Part shown: piece after piece, positions 1 through 13,795 of the stretch
How positions within the stretch are numbered: position 1 is the stretch's first letter
Layout of the letters: every line of letters starts with the position of its first letter
Origin: Balaenoptera acutorostrata
Taxonomy: Eukaryota; Chordata; Mammalia; Artiodactyla; Balaenopteridae
Assembly (NCBI RefSeq): GCF_949987535.1
Contig: NC_080066.1
Coordinates: 129,188,335 to 129,252,334, forward strand
Length of the DNA: 64,000 bases
Direction: 5' to 3'
The notes under the pieces: model-generated
The model's database searches: none
Told to the model about the DNA's origin: nothing
What the model saw: only the letters and a program-made list of their open reading frames with translations
Made by a program: the position numbers and the translations under genes

Positions 1-2880
1 TTTTTTATAGATACACTTTATTAGTTGAGAAAATTTCCTTTCATTCTTAATTTGGTGAGGGTTTTTTAAATTGTAAGTGGGTATTACTTATCTTTTATTC
101 TATTACTATGTTGCATTGCATTGATTATTTTCAAATGCTAAACTAAACTTGCATTCATAGGCTACACCCCATTTGGTCATGATGGATTACTGTTTTTTAT
201 ATATTACTAGATTGCTATTGTTTTGTTGAAGATACTTCCATCTATGTTATGAAGGATATTTGTTTATATTTTTCTTTCAATGTCTGTGAGATTTGTGGTA
301 TCAGGGTCATGCTAGTCTCTAAAATTAAATGGCAAGTACTCACTTCACATTTAATTTCTTAAAGAGTAAGTATAAGAATAGTATAATTCCTGCCTTAAAT
401 ATTTGATAGAATTTACCAGTGAAACTATCTAGACCTCGAATTTTCTTCATTAAACAAATTCTTTTTGATCTCTTGAGTTAGTATGGTCAATTATGTTTTT
501 CGACGAACATGTCCACTTAATCTCAGTTATCATACTTCATGGAGTAAAGTTTTTCAAAATATTCCATTTTTAGTCTTTAAAATTTGTAATGATATCCCCT
601 TTTTCATTCCCAGTATTTGTGTGTTTTGTCTTTTTTCTTTATTAATTTTGTTACAATTTTAGACATATTCTGATTTTCCGAGAATGAACATTTGACTTTG
701 TAAGACTTATCTATTGTTTGTTTTCTTACATTGATTTCTACTCTAATCTTTACTGCATCCATTCTTCTCATTATTTGGGGTTTAATTTGTTGTTCTTTTT
801 TCTAGCATCTCAGTGTGGAAAATGAGATCATTGATTTTAACCAGTTCTTTTAAAATGTAGTCCTTTAAACTTTGTATTTCAGTTTAAACACTGTATTTGC
901 TGTATGCCACAGATGTTGGTAAGCTGTGTTTCCACTACCTTTTAGTTTAAGTATTTTATTTCCCCTGTGATTTTATTTTTGATTCATGAGTTATTTAGTA
1001 GTATAGTTAACTTATAAATATTTAGGGGCTTTCTAAGTATCTTCTATGCATCTCTTTCTAATTTATTTTGATGGCAGACAGAGAACTGAGATGTTTGTGG
1101 CGACTATAGTCTATCTTGGTGAATCTTCCATATACATCTGATAGAATATGCATTTTCAATCATTGGCTTGAGTATAATATTGTCTAGATACCATTGAGTT
1201 CAGATAGTACTATTCAGATTTTTATTACACTCAATGATTTTTTTTGTCCATTTTTTTCTATCTGAGAGAAGGCAATTAAAATTACTGTGAAATGAGGTTC
1301 AAATTTTTAACTATGTTTTTAAATTGTCTATTTCTTCCTTTAGATATGTCAGTTTGTGCTTTATGAATTTTGAAGCTCTGTTATTAAGGGTATACATATT
1401 AAGTTTGTAATACCTTTATGATAAATTACTCCATTTAGTGTTGCTCTTGTAATGCTTCTTGTCTTGAAACCTACTTTTTCTAGTAGTGATATAGTCGCAC
1501 CAGCCCTTTTATATCTGGTCTGTCTAGTATATTTTTCCATTTTTAAATTTTCAACCTATTTGTGTTTTTATATTTAAATTTTGCTTTTTAAAGGTAGCAT
1601 GAAATTGGCTAATGCTTTTTTAACCAGAGTGATTACCTCTGAATATTAATTTATACCAATTAGGTATACTTCATTGTATTATTTTTATTTTTAGTGGTAG
1701 CTCTCTGTATAATAATAGACATCCCTAATATATTATTGATTTTTAGAGTCAGTAGTGTGCCATTTCACACTTTACATCTTACATTTCTCACTTCCTACTC
1801 CACATATCCAACTTCTCACTTCATATTTGACAATTCATATATCTCACATCCCACTTTGTAAATATAATAACTTTATAACAGCATTGTCATTTATTCCCTT
1901 ATACTCATTCTTTGTGATAATCTTTTTCTTCTCTGTATAGTCAATTGAATTTTATAGTGTTATTATTTTTTATTTAAGCTTTTAAAGCAAATTATGAGAA
2001 GAAAAAGATTAATATAGTCCTTTATATTTAAAATTACTATTTTAAAAAATTTCTTCTTGAAGATTCTGGTTTCTACCTTGTAACAATTTGTTTTAATCTG
2101 AAGAATTTCCTTTAGTGTTATTGTGGAGTAGGCCCACTGTTGATAACTTGTTTCAACTTTGATTAACAGAAAATATCTCTATTTCAGTCACATTTTGAAT
2201 GATATTTTTCTTGGATATAGGAGTTTTAACTTTCACACAATTAAATGTATCCTTTTACTACCTTCTGGTTTCATTGTTTCTTATAATATATCAACAGTTA
2301 TTTAAATTTTTATTTCCATGTATTTATTCTCTGAGTTATTTCAAGATTTCTTTTAAAAATCTTTGTTTTTTGCTCTTTATTTATGATATAACAAATCTTT
2401 TTTTTTTTTTTTTTCCTTCACATTTGCTTTAGGAGTACAGGGCTTCTAGAATCTCTATGTTGTTTTCATTCAATATGGAAAATTTTCAGCCATTATATCT
2501 TGAAATATTTTTCTGCCCTATTCTCACTCTCTTTTTCTTCTGGATCTTAAATTTTATACTTGCTAGACTATTTGATATTGTTCTTCAGGCCCCTGTGGTT
2601 CTGTTCATTTTTTTTCAATCTGTGTTCTCTCTGTTCTTCAGATTGAAAAGTTTATATTTATCTGTTTTCAAGTTCATTATCTTTCTACTGCTCTCTGCAG
2701 TTAGATGTGAAGGTTATCTAGGATTTTAAAAATTTCATTATTTTAGTTCTCAGTTCTAGAAATTCCATTTTTATAGTTTTCATTAATCTTGTGAAAGTCC
2801 CCATTTGTTCAATTATTACACTCATATTTTCCTTTTATCACTGAAAGAATTGTCTTTTAATCCTTTATCATGTTTATAAT
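1..2880 (-). mobile_element. Ancient, heavily diverged L1 (L1M-type), minus strand
   Basis: Read on the minus strand, this AT-rich stretch keeps recognisable L1 ORF2 wording near 410-480 (the part of the RT region that in the young copy here lies at 44,340-44,400) and further endonuclease- and ORF1-like wording towards 1,000-2,700. No long frame survives, and the order fits a 5'-to-3' L1 running right to left. The left end is cut by the window edge. Divergence is high, so boundaries and subfamily are uncertain. The short ORFs at 1,755-2,729 are chance openings in T-rich antisense L1 sequence. Confidence 0.7.
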
Positions 2881-3140
2881 ACTGTTTTAATGCATGGGCT
2901 TGTAAAATCCAGTATCCGCATCATCAGGGCCAGGATGTGTCTGATTATTTGGCTGTGGTTTCTCTTTATTGCATTTGTGTGACTCCAAGGACTTTCTGAC
3001 CACGTCAGACTTTCTGGAATATGCTATATCCACAGCTCCTAGAACAGTATGGGATACACAGTAGCCCCTCAATAAATATTTGTTGAAATGAACAAGTGGA
3101 TAAGTATGCAGATACTTTTGAACATATGATATTTTCATTC
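2881..3140 (-). repeat. MIR-like SINE remnant (partial)
   Basis: The part around 3,030-3,095 has the order 'cctagaacagt ... cacagtagcccctcaataaatatttgttgaa', which is the classic tail wording of mammalian-wide interspersed repeats and related old elements. The remainder to 2,881 is not assigned. Orientation is inferred from the tail. Confidence 0.45.
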
Positions 3141-6100
3141 TAGGGTGGAATCTAGTTCCTGCTTACTACCTACCACAAAGTTTTTAGAAGGGGGAACCTA
3201 TAGAAATCCATGCAAGTCTCATAACAATTTGTTAGACAAACAGGAGGAATAAATCCACAGTTTATATGCAGATGTCTGACCACCCCATCTATTTTGCTTG
3301 TAGTCTACTCAAATTCCTACCAACAATTCAGAAAAAGGCAGAGAATCATCACACGTTCCTCTTTGCCTGAATAAAACACCAGATTGTGTTTGACGGTAGT
3401 TTGTGTGTTTGCATGTAGTATACTAACAAAGCTAAATAGAGACCATAATTTTTATTTAATTTTAAGTATAAAAGCTTTATTGAATTATGTCTAACTCTGA
3501 CAGCCAAACAGATGGCCAAGGCACTCCTTATTCCAGCTTGTTTTTTGTGTTTTTTCACTCAGTGTCCCAGAACATTACCCTCCTATGAAAAACCAAGAAG
3601 CTACTCTTTTCTTGCTCAGTCTTTATCAGCAAACTCCTTCCTCATTTTATCTCATCTCCTCTTTAGAAGAGAAGCAAATGTTGACAATTTGGCTTTCCCA
3701 TCTGTTTCTATGTAGCTCTATCACTTGTTTGAGGGAAAATCATGTAGCAAAAGTGAGCTTCTTTCTGTTCAGAAGGCATGATATACCATAAATAATGTAG
3801 CTTTAACATCTATTAATCAAAAACAACCTGTCATTATTATAAATATACAGTAAACATATCTACTTATATTTTATTGTATGTGCCATTCAGCAATTTTCAG
3901 AGTGTCAATTAGTTAATCCTTTGAAATTGTGCCAAAGGAAATGTCCAGCATGCACTACTGAGAATTAAATATTTTTATCTTTGTTGCCAAGTAAAAGAGT
4001 AAAAGTTTACATTAAAAGTAGAAGTTTCTTTCTTAGTTTTTAGTGAAGGAAAATATCGGAATCTACAACCATTTGAAATTGCATCAAATAGTTTACATAA
4101 TACTCTTTAGTTTTTAGTTTACTGACAATTTTTCTATAGTTTTCCTCTTAGTAGTCTCTATTTAATATAGTACAAACATTAAGAATATGCTTTGACTTAT
4201 GAAAATTATATGATGGGTACGTTTTTAGTCAAAACTGATAGTGAACTTTATGTTCAGTGATGATGAATAACTGTTTATGATGAGCCACCAACAATGTCTT
4301 ATGAATACAATTTTTAGAAGACTAAGTTAAAGGCATGCTTAGTAAAAATTTGCAGTATAGGATGAAAATTGGTCTATTCAGAGATCAAATGTCACCCTTT
4401 AGCAACCTGTTCTAAACTAATAGGAGGAATATTTGGCTAAATATCTATTTAAAGGAAGCTTGCTTAAGTGGCAAATAGAAAAACCTCTGTCTACAAGCCT
4501 TGTTAATTAAATATTATGTATTAATGTGGGAACCATTGAAGCAGTATGCTGATAAATGGCTTTGTGATTCTCAGGTACACAATAAATAAATTCTAAGCAT
4601 AAGAGATAGTAATTAAAATGACCCATTAGAAAATTGCTGACTTAAATATGTATGGCTTTTATTTTTAAAATGTATATGCACAGTCTGGAGTGATCATCAG
4701 TGAGTGCATTGTTGTGAATTATTGTTGCTATGATTGAATATACACTCAGTCAGGCTTACCCCATCCTCAGTCCATAAATTATGCCATAAAATAGCCCTAT
4801 AAGGGAGTCATCTGAGTATCCTCAGTTTTTCATTTTTCTATCATACTCAACTCAACTATTTCTAGCCTTAGGTCATCTCTTTGTCAAGAAATGCAAGATG
4901 GTTTTTAATTAGTCTGTTCTGGTGCATACAGGTGTTATTTTATCTTTTATGCCTCTGTGCATTTCCTTTAGGATATATGATGTAATTTGGTAGAGGAAAT
5001 ACTGGAAAATAGTTTATTTGTAAACTACTTTTGAAAGGTGAAGGAAATAAATATGAATCTTCCTTCTTTCTTTTATAATATTATTATACTCTCTGGACAT
5101 TAGAAAATATAGTAGAATATTTTTCAGCTCTAGTCATGGTAACCCAGTTGTTTAGAAAGTATGTTTGTATGTTTGAGAGAATTACCTTGTCTGCAAATCT
5201 CAGAATTAAGACTTTTTGAGTAGCAGCCTGAAACCCTGGTTTCAACTCCTAGCTATGGACATGAAGTTATTCCAGGATGCATATGGATGCCCAGGGATAG
5301 CCTGATATGTTCCCAAATTCTCTATTTCCACTGCTTTCAAAACAGCTCATTACTCTGTGTCATTTTCGGTCTTGCTAATCCCTATCATTCACAAAGAAAA
5401 GGCATTCTTGATCGCTACTGTCACTAGCTCAACAAAAGTCCATTATTTGTAAGATGTCCCTAACGTGAATTCAAGTATGTAAGTTTATAATTTTCTCAGA
5501 ATAAATTTAGTTAAATATTTGTTACACTAGAAGGCTAATAAATCTTCAGTTTCAATCATGTGTTAATTATGTAGGCTAGAGATGATAAATACCACTTTAA
5601 TGAATATACACACACACTCATACCCACGCACTCTTAAATGTACTCATGTTTGCTATTTTTATCAAATTCTAAGGGTAGTCAGTTTACATAATATTTCCTG
5701 ATAGTTAATTCCTTAATCCAAGAAGTCTCCGAAATAGCTAGAACATAGTATAAGAAGTTTATATTGAGATTAAGCTTACATTAAATTATAATGAGAAATT
5801 TGATGATATGTTTATGAAGGATAGATTAAAATGTTCCATGAAAATCTGAAGCTCCCCCCTCCTCCGAATGCTTATTCACTTCACCCATCTAAAAATCCTT
5901 GAGATGTGAGATGTTTCTGGCTCTACAGTTTAGTCATCAAAGTTCTCAACTATCCTACAGCTTGTCTGAATGCTTGGGCTTTAACCCTCTCTGTACCCAA
6001 ACTAGAGACATTTCCATGAAGATTGGGTCCTCAGTTCTTCTCCTCACATATTATGCACTGCTTTTTGGAGGGGTTAGAAAACACACTTAATTCCCCAAAC

Positions 6101-6683
6101 TTTTCTCTGCCATGATATCAGAGTCTCCCGGGGGCATGTGCATAACCTGCTGACATTTCTTCCTCCAGAGACTGTGGACCATGTAGGCACTGAGGGCTGT
6201 TTATCCAGCTCTCACTGCATGGCCCCCAAAATGACAAAACAATACAGAGTTTGGGATTGTTTTCCTTCTTTGGCTGATTCTGAAAGTCAAAAAATCAGCT
6301 ATGTTCCTCTTTGGAGTCTTGTATCTGATAATTCTCAAGGTCTAGTACTATCTACTTAGTCTTTCGATTTTACAAGCCCCTGGTTTGACTTGACATTCTT
6401 TCTTTCCCATAACCATCAATTTTATTATAGTGTTTAATGAGAATTTGGAGGTTACCCAATCCATATTTGGAAATTTAGTCTCACAGATATCAATGTGACT
6501 TTGTGAACGCAATGCATATCTTAAGGGCAGAATTAGAATTATAATTTTTACCTTCTGACTCCCAGCCTAGTGTTTCTTCTCATATATTTCTTTTATTATT
6601 TTATAGCAGGTAGACTCAATAATCCCTTGGCTGACTCTAAAGGTATTTTTAATGTAATAATATGACAAGGCATTATAACATGA
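3141..6683. other. Unassigned AT-rich sequence, no gene seen
   Basis: I see no coding gene, no clear young transposon and no RNA gene. Open frames are short (under 75 codons) and lack splice or domain context. There is a short CA-rich patch at about 5,607-5,630. Parts near 5,220-5,290 weakly resemble MIR but are too decayed to call. Confidence 0.5.
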
Positions 6684-7171
6684 TGTGGTAGGTAGAATAC
6701 TGGACCCCCTCCAATGATGCCCATGTCCTAATCCCTAAAATCTCTGAATATGCTCAGTTACATGGCAAGGGGAATTAAGGTTGTAGATGGAATTAGTGTT
6801 GTGAATTAGCAGACTTTAAAATAAGGAGATTATCCTGGATCTTACAGGTAAACCTGATATCATCCCAAGGGTCCTTTAGATGTGGAAGAGAGAGGCAGGA
6901 CATTACAGCCAGAGAGATTTAGAGATGCTGCTGGCTTTGAAGATGGAGGAAGGGACCACAAGCAAAGGAAAGTGGGAGGCCTCTGGAAGCTGAAAAAGAC
7001 CAGGAAATAGATTATCCCTTAGAGTCTTCAGAAAGGAGCACAACCGTGCTGACACCTGGGTTTTAGCCATTTCAGACTTCTGACCTCCACCACTGTAGGA
7101 TAATAAGTATGTTGTGTTAAGCTACTAAGTCTTCGCTAATATGTTATAACAACAATAGAAAAATAATACAC
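6684..7171 (+). mobile_element. MLT1-type MaLR LTR (solo)
   Basis: The segment starts with 'tgtggtaggtagaatactgg', passes through wording typical of MLT1 LTRs (a wording like 'catggcaaggggaattaagg', then 'ttatcctggatcttac', then 'tggctttgaagatggagg'), and ends with a tail of the 'ttaagctactaagt ... aacaacaatag' kind. These parts are in the order expected for a plus-strand LTR of the ERVL-MaLR group. No internal region or partner LTR is seen, so it is a solo LTR. Exact subfamily is not determined. Confidence 0.75.
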
Positions 7172-9000
7172 TTAACTTAGTGGGGGAGAGGGTAAATAGT
7201 TAATTTTCAGACCTTTCAGGCTTACATACATCATTTGCTCTGGAGAATGGTAGCAATGCCATCCTTTTATAGGTATAACAAGCATAACTATAGAGTCCAT
7301 AAGGTAACACACACTGTCCAGATATTACCTCACTATCCTGGGTCAGAATGGTATCAAGGACTTGAAAAGGACAAAAGTCCTTATACAGTTAGCTATATCT
7401 CTGCTACACATGAAGAGGTGAATAAGAATAGTTGTAGTTATGATACACCCAGCTGTATTTTTCCCTGATAATACATATACATTCAAAACACATTCCCCAT
7501 TTGCAGGAAGAGCAAGTTCTTCTGTCATCAAGTCCAATCCAATAAGTACCATTAAGGGTTTGTCTTTCTATCTACTGGTTTTTTTTTTTTCCTGCAAAGC
7601 TGATTTATTGTTTTTCTGCTATTAATGTGATCTGGTAATCTATTCATTATTTTCCTATATTTTTCACTTTCCAGAATTATAGATATCAGTGTATTTGCAA
7701 AGACTTCAGAACTATTGTTTTAATACTAAGATTATTGCTTTAACACTAAGAACACCAAGGGATCATTCATTGTACCCATTTACCCTACAATTTCCAATAA
7801 TGGAGAAAGGAACATATTTCTACTCCCAAGATGAATAAAAATAACTTATGTTTATGATGTAACTGATAGGGTTTTCCATATGAATACTAATATAATGCTT
7901 ACTTGGAGAACTGGACTCTGAACTTCCAGCAAGCCATTAAATTAAGTTTCTGACATGAATTAGATTCTGAGAAAGCCTACAAGCAAAAAAAGATGAAAAT
8001 AACAAACATGAAAAAAATAGAAAATACAATGTGAATAATCTGTTTCACTACAGAATTTTCTTGGAAATGACCTTATAATTCCCCTTGTATTTGAAAATAA
8101 TAAATCTTTAAATTAACAATATAATACATATATAAAATTAAGTTCTACAAGTCATGCAAGTGTAAACATTTTCTATAATGGGTTAATACATTCTGTAGGA
8201 TAGAATCTTAAAAATGAATGTTTTATTTTCATGCTGGCTTTCCTATATACATTTATTATAAATTATATATTGAATTGTTTTTTTATTAGCTCATGAATGG
8301 ATTTAAAGAGCAAAACATGCAAATTTACTTTTGCTTTATGTAGTAATATTTTCTTCAGGGAAGGCTACATAAATTCCCATGTCACATAATTTGCTTCAAT
8401 GCTAGTATTTTATAGGCATTTGCATAGCCGTATAAATTAGAATATATATTCTTTAAATTATAATGAACAGACAAAACAATGAAAATATTAAAGAAGACTG
8501 AAAAAGTTAATTAAGTGAACATACCTCAGTATGATATTATGTCAAATTTTATACTACTTTGGGGAAAAAATCCTCAATTACCACAAATTATTTTAGGCAA
8601 ATCTATGATACTGTGAATAATGAGTCTATTGATAACATCTGGTAATTAAGTACTTTCACCATAAATACATCTTTTATTCATATATATTTGTTAATATCTC
8701 TAAAATAATATTCTAAAAATCTATTAATTTGAATGAGTTAAAAATCAACCAGTTTTCTGTATTTTACTCTGCTACTTTTAGATGAGGATATTAAACTGTA
8801 ATCAGGATTTATAATACTGTTTCCCAGTTTCCTTTTGCAATGTAGCAGATGTTTTCTTACAAGTTTTTATATCTTGAGAAACTGTATCATTATTCTGAAG
8901 GTTTTTCTCCCACTATAAAACACTTTCTCACATTAGATTGAAAATTATATATGTTTTGAAATAACATTTTATACTAGAAACATAATCAGTAGTCCTAGAC
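7172..9000. other. Unassigned AT-rich sequence
   Basis: No coding gene or clear repeat is recognisable. The region is strongly A/T-rich with long oligo-A and oligo-T tracts. The short overlapping frames at 7,235-7,625 on both strands lack any family resemblance. Confidence 0.5.
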
Positions 9001-9345
9001 TGAAAGGACTTTCAAAATGTACCTAGTCATATATATGAGGAAATAAACCCATAACAACTGAGTGGCTTGCTAGATAGCTGCAGAGTCAATAACAGAAGTC
9101 ACCCAGCTACCCTTACAGTGTTACTCCCACAAAATGTTAAGAGCCTACCAGAATTGAACAATTGATTGCTTGAAAGACTGAGATTTGAAATGCAGTTCTG
9201 GCATAATCTACAAATGTGTAGATTTCAAGCAAGTCACTAAGACTATCTGAACTCAATTGTATACCCTGACAAAATGTTGATAAAAGACTCAGAAGGATGT
9301 ATTTTGTGATTATGGCTACCGTGAAATACTCTGAATGGTAGAGTA
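9001..9345. repeat. Two MIR-like fragments
   Basis: 9,030-9,115 reads like a minus-strand MIR (gaggaaataaa...cttgctagatagctgcagagtcaataacagaagtcacccagctacc). 9,170-9,345 reads like a decayed plus-strand MIR (gcagttctggcat...tttcaagcaagtcactaagactatctgaactcaattgta). Both are old and have many substitutions. Confidence 0.45.
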
Positions 9346-9379
9346 AAAAAGTGTATATAACAAGACATAATCAAGAGTA

Positions 9380-10560
9380 ACTGAAGTAGAAGAGACAATT
9401 AACTTATAGGAACATTTTAAAATATTTAAGAATTAATATCAAAAATAAAAAGGTTACCAGGTCTAGACTCTGACTTCTGAGAGCTACAAAGTTATCAAAA
9501 GCAAACAATATCTACACTTGATAAACTGTGCAGAACATTGAAAATGATGGATTATTTCCTAAATCATTTATGAGGTTAGGATAACTCTCATACCAAAACC
9601 AAGCAATGACGAAATTTAAAATGTAAATATAGACAAATTTTATTTACAGATATGTGTGAATTTGCAGTTCTTAAATGTTAAATGTGTATTTAAAGAGTAA
9701 CTCATTGCCAACCTCAGCTTGTTCCAGAAATCCAAAGATGGTTCAACATTAGAAAAATGTTAGTTCAATCTAGCATGTTAGTTGGTCGAAGAAATTGAAG
9801 AGAAACAGTAATCTTGCTTAAAAAGCATTAGATAAAATTAAACTCCTCAAATTAATAAAATCTGTTATTTAGAAAAGGTGAAACAGAAGAAATTATATTT
9901 ATTACTAAGACATATTTCCTGGAAACACAAAACACCAATCATCCTTATTGGTGAAATACTAGAAAGAGTACCATTTAAAATAACCATGATACAATTTCCT
10001 TCAATCAAATAAAAACCAATGTGGCATTGGCAGTTCTATCCAATGCAGTAAGAGAAAAAAAGAGCTATAAATGTCAACAAGGAGGGAAACAAAACTTACA
10101 TTCAGACAATACCGTATTGCTTAGAAAGGAAAATAAATTTTTAAATTATTAGAATCAAAATGGTTTAGAAAGGTAACAATATATGCCTTTGAAATTCAGT
10201 AGTTCTCTTAATAATCTTTAATAAGCAAAGAAAGTAACATCATTCACTAAAACAATTATAAATTATCTGGGAAGATAGATAAATAGAGAGAGAGAGAGAG
10301 AGAAATATTTGTATAAAGAAAACCATAAAACTTTAACTGTAAAAACTTTTAAAATGTTACTTCTTTTCAATTTATACTCAATTAAAGGCAAATTAATTTC
10401 TCTAAATTTTTTGGAGAAATTTAATGTTCATTTTGAAGAGAAAATATTTACTAATACCACAAAATTTTGTAAAAAGTTAATCAGATTTCAAAATATACTA
10501 TGAAACCATGTATATTAAATCATCCTTATGATTAACAGAATACAGAATTCCAAAAGGCAA
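9380..10560 (+). mobile_element. Ancient L1 ORF2 fragment, plus strand
   Basis: The stretch contains decayed L1 reverse-transcriptase wording in the correct order: 'atggattatttcctaaatcatttatgaggttagg' followed by 'ataccaaaaccaagcaatgac', 'ttcaacattagaaaaat', 'aaaaagcattagataaaatt' and 'gtggcattggcagttctatc'. All frames are broken. A (GA)n microsatellite sits at about 10,287-10,303. The 64-codon frame at 10,309-10,503 is an accident of this decayed sequence. Confidence 0.7.
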
Positions 10561-10619
10561 GATAGATGACAGCCAAACAAAGATTTGTTCAATCTATAAA
10601 TTTCAAAAGTCATTGAAGA

Positions 10620-12960
10620 GACTGAGGGCAGCTTTCCCCATAAAATGTCACAATCTCTGGTCTAATCTCTGAATCTAAGTCTGTCTTCAGACCTGCATCC
10701 CAATGGCTGAAGGGAGAGGCTGTTTCATAGGAAGAGGAACCCTGCAACTACACTACAAGGTCAGACAGTAATTATTCTCAGTAATTATTCTCTTCAGGGA
10801 TCTATGGAAGTTTACTCAGGTCATAGTGTACTGGGGAAAGGATAATACCCAGACATTTCAAGGACTATGGGACCCTTGGTCTGAGTTGACACAGATACCT
10901 GACACCTCAAAGCATCAGTATGCTCCCATCTCTTATTCTTTCTAAGGTGAGGTGGTATGGGGGCCGCTAATAAATGGAGTCCTGGCCCAGATCTGACTCC
11001 CTTTGGGTCCTCGAAGTCCACAGAATACCCCCAAGTGGTCACTTCACCTAGTCTTTGAAGTGGACTTAGTTGATATTTAGCAGAACCCTCACATCGGAAG
11101 AGTCTTCTCCATTCCTATGGGGTAAGAGTTAGAGTGGGGAGAGCCAAATAGAGGCCCTGAATTTCCCCAGCCAAATTAGTGTACAAAAAAAAATACCTCA
11201 GGGTAATACAGAGATGAGTGTCACCCTCAAACTGCAAAGGATTGGGTGTGGTGGTTCTCATCTTTTCCAATTTAATTCACCAATCCGGCTTATACAAAAA
11301 CTAGATGAATCCTTGAGTATGAGTGTAGTGTACTACCACAAATTTAACCAAGTAGTAACCTCAACTATAGTTGTTTACCAGTTGTATCTTTGCTTAGCAT
11401 GTAACATGGCCTCAGGTCCATGGTAGACAGCAATTCATCTAGTAAATACCTTATTTATCTCTAATAGGAAGAAGGATCAGAGCAGAAGCACTTTGTATTC
11501 ACAAGAGATAAACAACCATCTGTCCTAGAGTTAACTTTTCTATCATATTTGACAAATGAGTGTGGACCAGTTAGGCATAACATTGGTCTAATATATCAAT
11601 GGCATCCTGTAAATCTGAACATATGAGCAAGAGCTGACAAGTACATTAGAGTCCTTGGTAAGATACAAGTGTTTCAGATGACAGAAGACAACCCTATGAC
11701 AGGCTTGCAACACCACTGAAGTTTTTAGGAGTACAGTGGTCTGGGGCACGCTAGAATATCAATTTCAAACTAAAAGACAAATTATTACATCTTGTACCTC
11801 CCAGAACCTGAAAGGCCTCTTTGAGTTCTGTAGGAAGCATATTCTCCATTTGAGATTACTGCTCCAATCCTTTCAGTGAATGAGATGGAAGAGTACTGAT
11901 GTCCAGTGAGTCAGAGGACTGAAGGACCCTTCAGGAGTTCTGGGCTATTGTGTAATCTATTCTGTAGCTTGAACCATACAAATTAAGAACCTAGAGGTTC
12001 TTAATTGGGAAGAGACATGATGTGGGGCCTATGACAAGGTCCAATAGGAGAACTACAATGTAGACTCTTGACTTCTGGAGTAAAGCCCGTGTCATTTGCA
12101 GCAGAGAACTGTATCAGTATATCATTTGAGAAACAGCTGTGGCATGCTACTGTACCCTGAAAGGTATGAGATGTCACATAACCATGTAACCAGAACTTCC
12201 GATCATGAGCTGTATTTTCTCAGACACATCACAAGTTAAGGAGGAGCCAGCAGCGATCCATGGTTAGATGGACATAATATCTGTGTTGTCATGATCAGGG
12301 CAGAAGGGTACAAGTAAGATGTACAAACAACCAGCTCAGATGCCCTGTCACCTACCATTATTACGCTAGCACCACTCCCTCAATTCATACCTATGGGTGG
12401 GCAGTATGGGGGTATATCCAGCTAACGATGGAGAAACAAGTCCCAATTTTGTCACAGAACATCTCAGTATGTGGGTGTAAACTGAAATGACCACTGCCAC
12501 ACTGCAGTCCCATTTGCTGGTGGCTCTGAATGACTTTAACTTGTGGCTGCAGTGTGGTAACTTCAGGCTTATTGTGCCAAGAGACTGATAGGCAAGGCAA
12601 GACACCATCATCCTGGCAAGGTTATTGACCCTATCAGAGGAAAAGAGCAGCCACTCTTATACAAGAAAGGCAGGAAAGAATAAGTTTTCTATCTAGGAGA
12701 TACTACCCTGCCCCAAATCAACAGTAAATGGACAAGCGTGCAGCCATGATCTGAAAAGGACACCATGACCAGGGAATCAGACACTTTAGAGAGGAGGAGC
12801 TGGGTCACCCTACCAGGTAAGGCACCTAGATTAGCAGAAATGCTAAATTCAGTTTGTCTCAACAATCTTCTTGTAAGTTTTCTCAAGAAAAGAGGCCAAC
12901 CAGAATTCTGGAGAAGCTGACACTAGGTGTAGTGTATTTATTATGTAAATAAGTGGATCT
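10620..12960 (+). mobile_element. Decayed ERVL-like (class III) retroviral internal region
   Basis: The block is less AT-rich than its neighbours. The stretch 12,065-12,330 has the wording of an ERVL pol region between reverse transcriptase and RNase H (after 'gacttctggagtaaagcccg' a cagcagagaactgtatcag segment, then an 'gagaaacagctgtggcatgctactg' segment). No frame longer than about 80 codons survives in either orientation, so nothing functional is encoded. The section left of 12,000 is assigned mainly by continuity and is less certain. A short hairpin lies at 11,981-12,006. Confidence 0.55.
11981..12006. other. Near-perfect 12-bp-stem hairpin
   Basis: The arms aattaagaacct and aggttcttaatt are exact reverse complements with only two bases (ag) between them. 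It lies inside the decayed retroviral block. It may be a chance palindrome or a replication-slippage product. No function is implied. Confidence 0.7.
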
Positions 12961-13435
12961 GAGAGGTACAAAGGGTAAATTGTAGTGTATGCTGTCATGA
13001 GTCACCCAGATGCTACTTTCCAGGACCAAAGCACTCAATACCCAACTGTCAGGAGTGATGTCAGATGAGAGTTCATGTCTGACTCCTTTCCCAGAAACAG
13101 CCTTTAGCCAAGATGGCTGCTTTACCCAAGATTATGTCCCTACCTGAGGGCACCTTGTTTCCAGTGACTAGTAAACATGAGGATTACAAAAGCCTAGTTC
13201 TTTTGAAACAATTGGAGACATCTCATGAATTGCCAATCCAGATTCGGAATTCCCTGTGGGATTGTCTAAAGTGTTTGTTGCAAAAGCATATGTGTTCAAA
13301 TTCTTCCTCTGCCCAATCCTGCTTCCATCACCCTCTTATAGGATTTGTTCCTAAGAGTATCACCGAGTGACCCATCTGCAAACAACCTGTGTCAGAATCT
13401 TTTTCCTATGAAAACAAGGAACCTAATGTACAACA
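12961..13435 (+). mobile_element. Probable 3' LTR of the ERVL-like element
   Basis: This follows directly on the pol-like block and includes wording such as 'ttctctgcccaatcctgctt'-like text at 13,300-13,330 (tcttcctctgcccaatcctgcttcc) that is common near the poly(A) part of ERVL/MLT2-type LTRs. Its end blends into an L1 tail near 13,435. The 85-codon frame at 13,113-13,370 falls inside it and shows no protein family resemblance. LTR boundaries are not sharp. Confidence 0.4.
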
Positions 13436-13795
13436 GATTATAAATTGGTAGAATCTTTTCTTGGAGGGCAATTTAATAGTATCAAAATATAAGTGCATTC
13501 TTCATGATCTGGCAAATCACTTCTACGACTGTAACCTACACAAATACTCTTATATGTTCACAAAGATATGAAAGTGAATATATTTATTAAATATTGCATT
13601 TAATACTTTAAAATAGAAATCCTTAATGACTGGCAATAAGGGAAGATATAAATAATGGTATACACATTACAGAATGCTAGTAAACATTACAAAATGAAGT
13701 TCACCTATATTTACAGACATATTTATAACATATTCTTTATTGAAAAAGAAAATTTTAGAGCAATTCATGTAATATAAATTAGATATATTCCTTAC
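13436..13795 (+). mobile_element. Old L1 3'-end fragment, plus strand
   Basis: The text 'ttggagggcaatttaatagtatcaaaatataagtgcattc', then 'ggcaatcactt'-like and 'acaaagatatgaaagtg' segments follow the order of the terminal ORF2/3'UTR of an old L1. The sequence is strongly decayed, with no frame. Confidence 0.5.

Noticed and set aside
13113..13370. 85-codon frame starting MAALPKIMSLPEG
   Set aside because: It lies in an LTR-like block, has no domain resemblance and no splice context.
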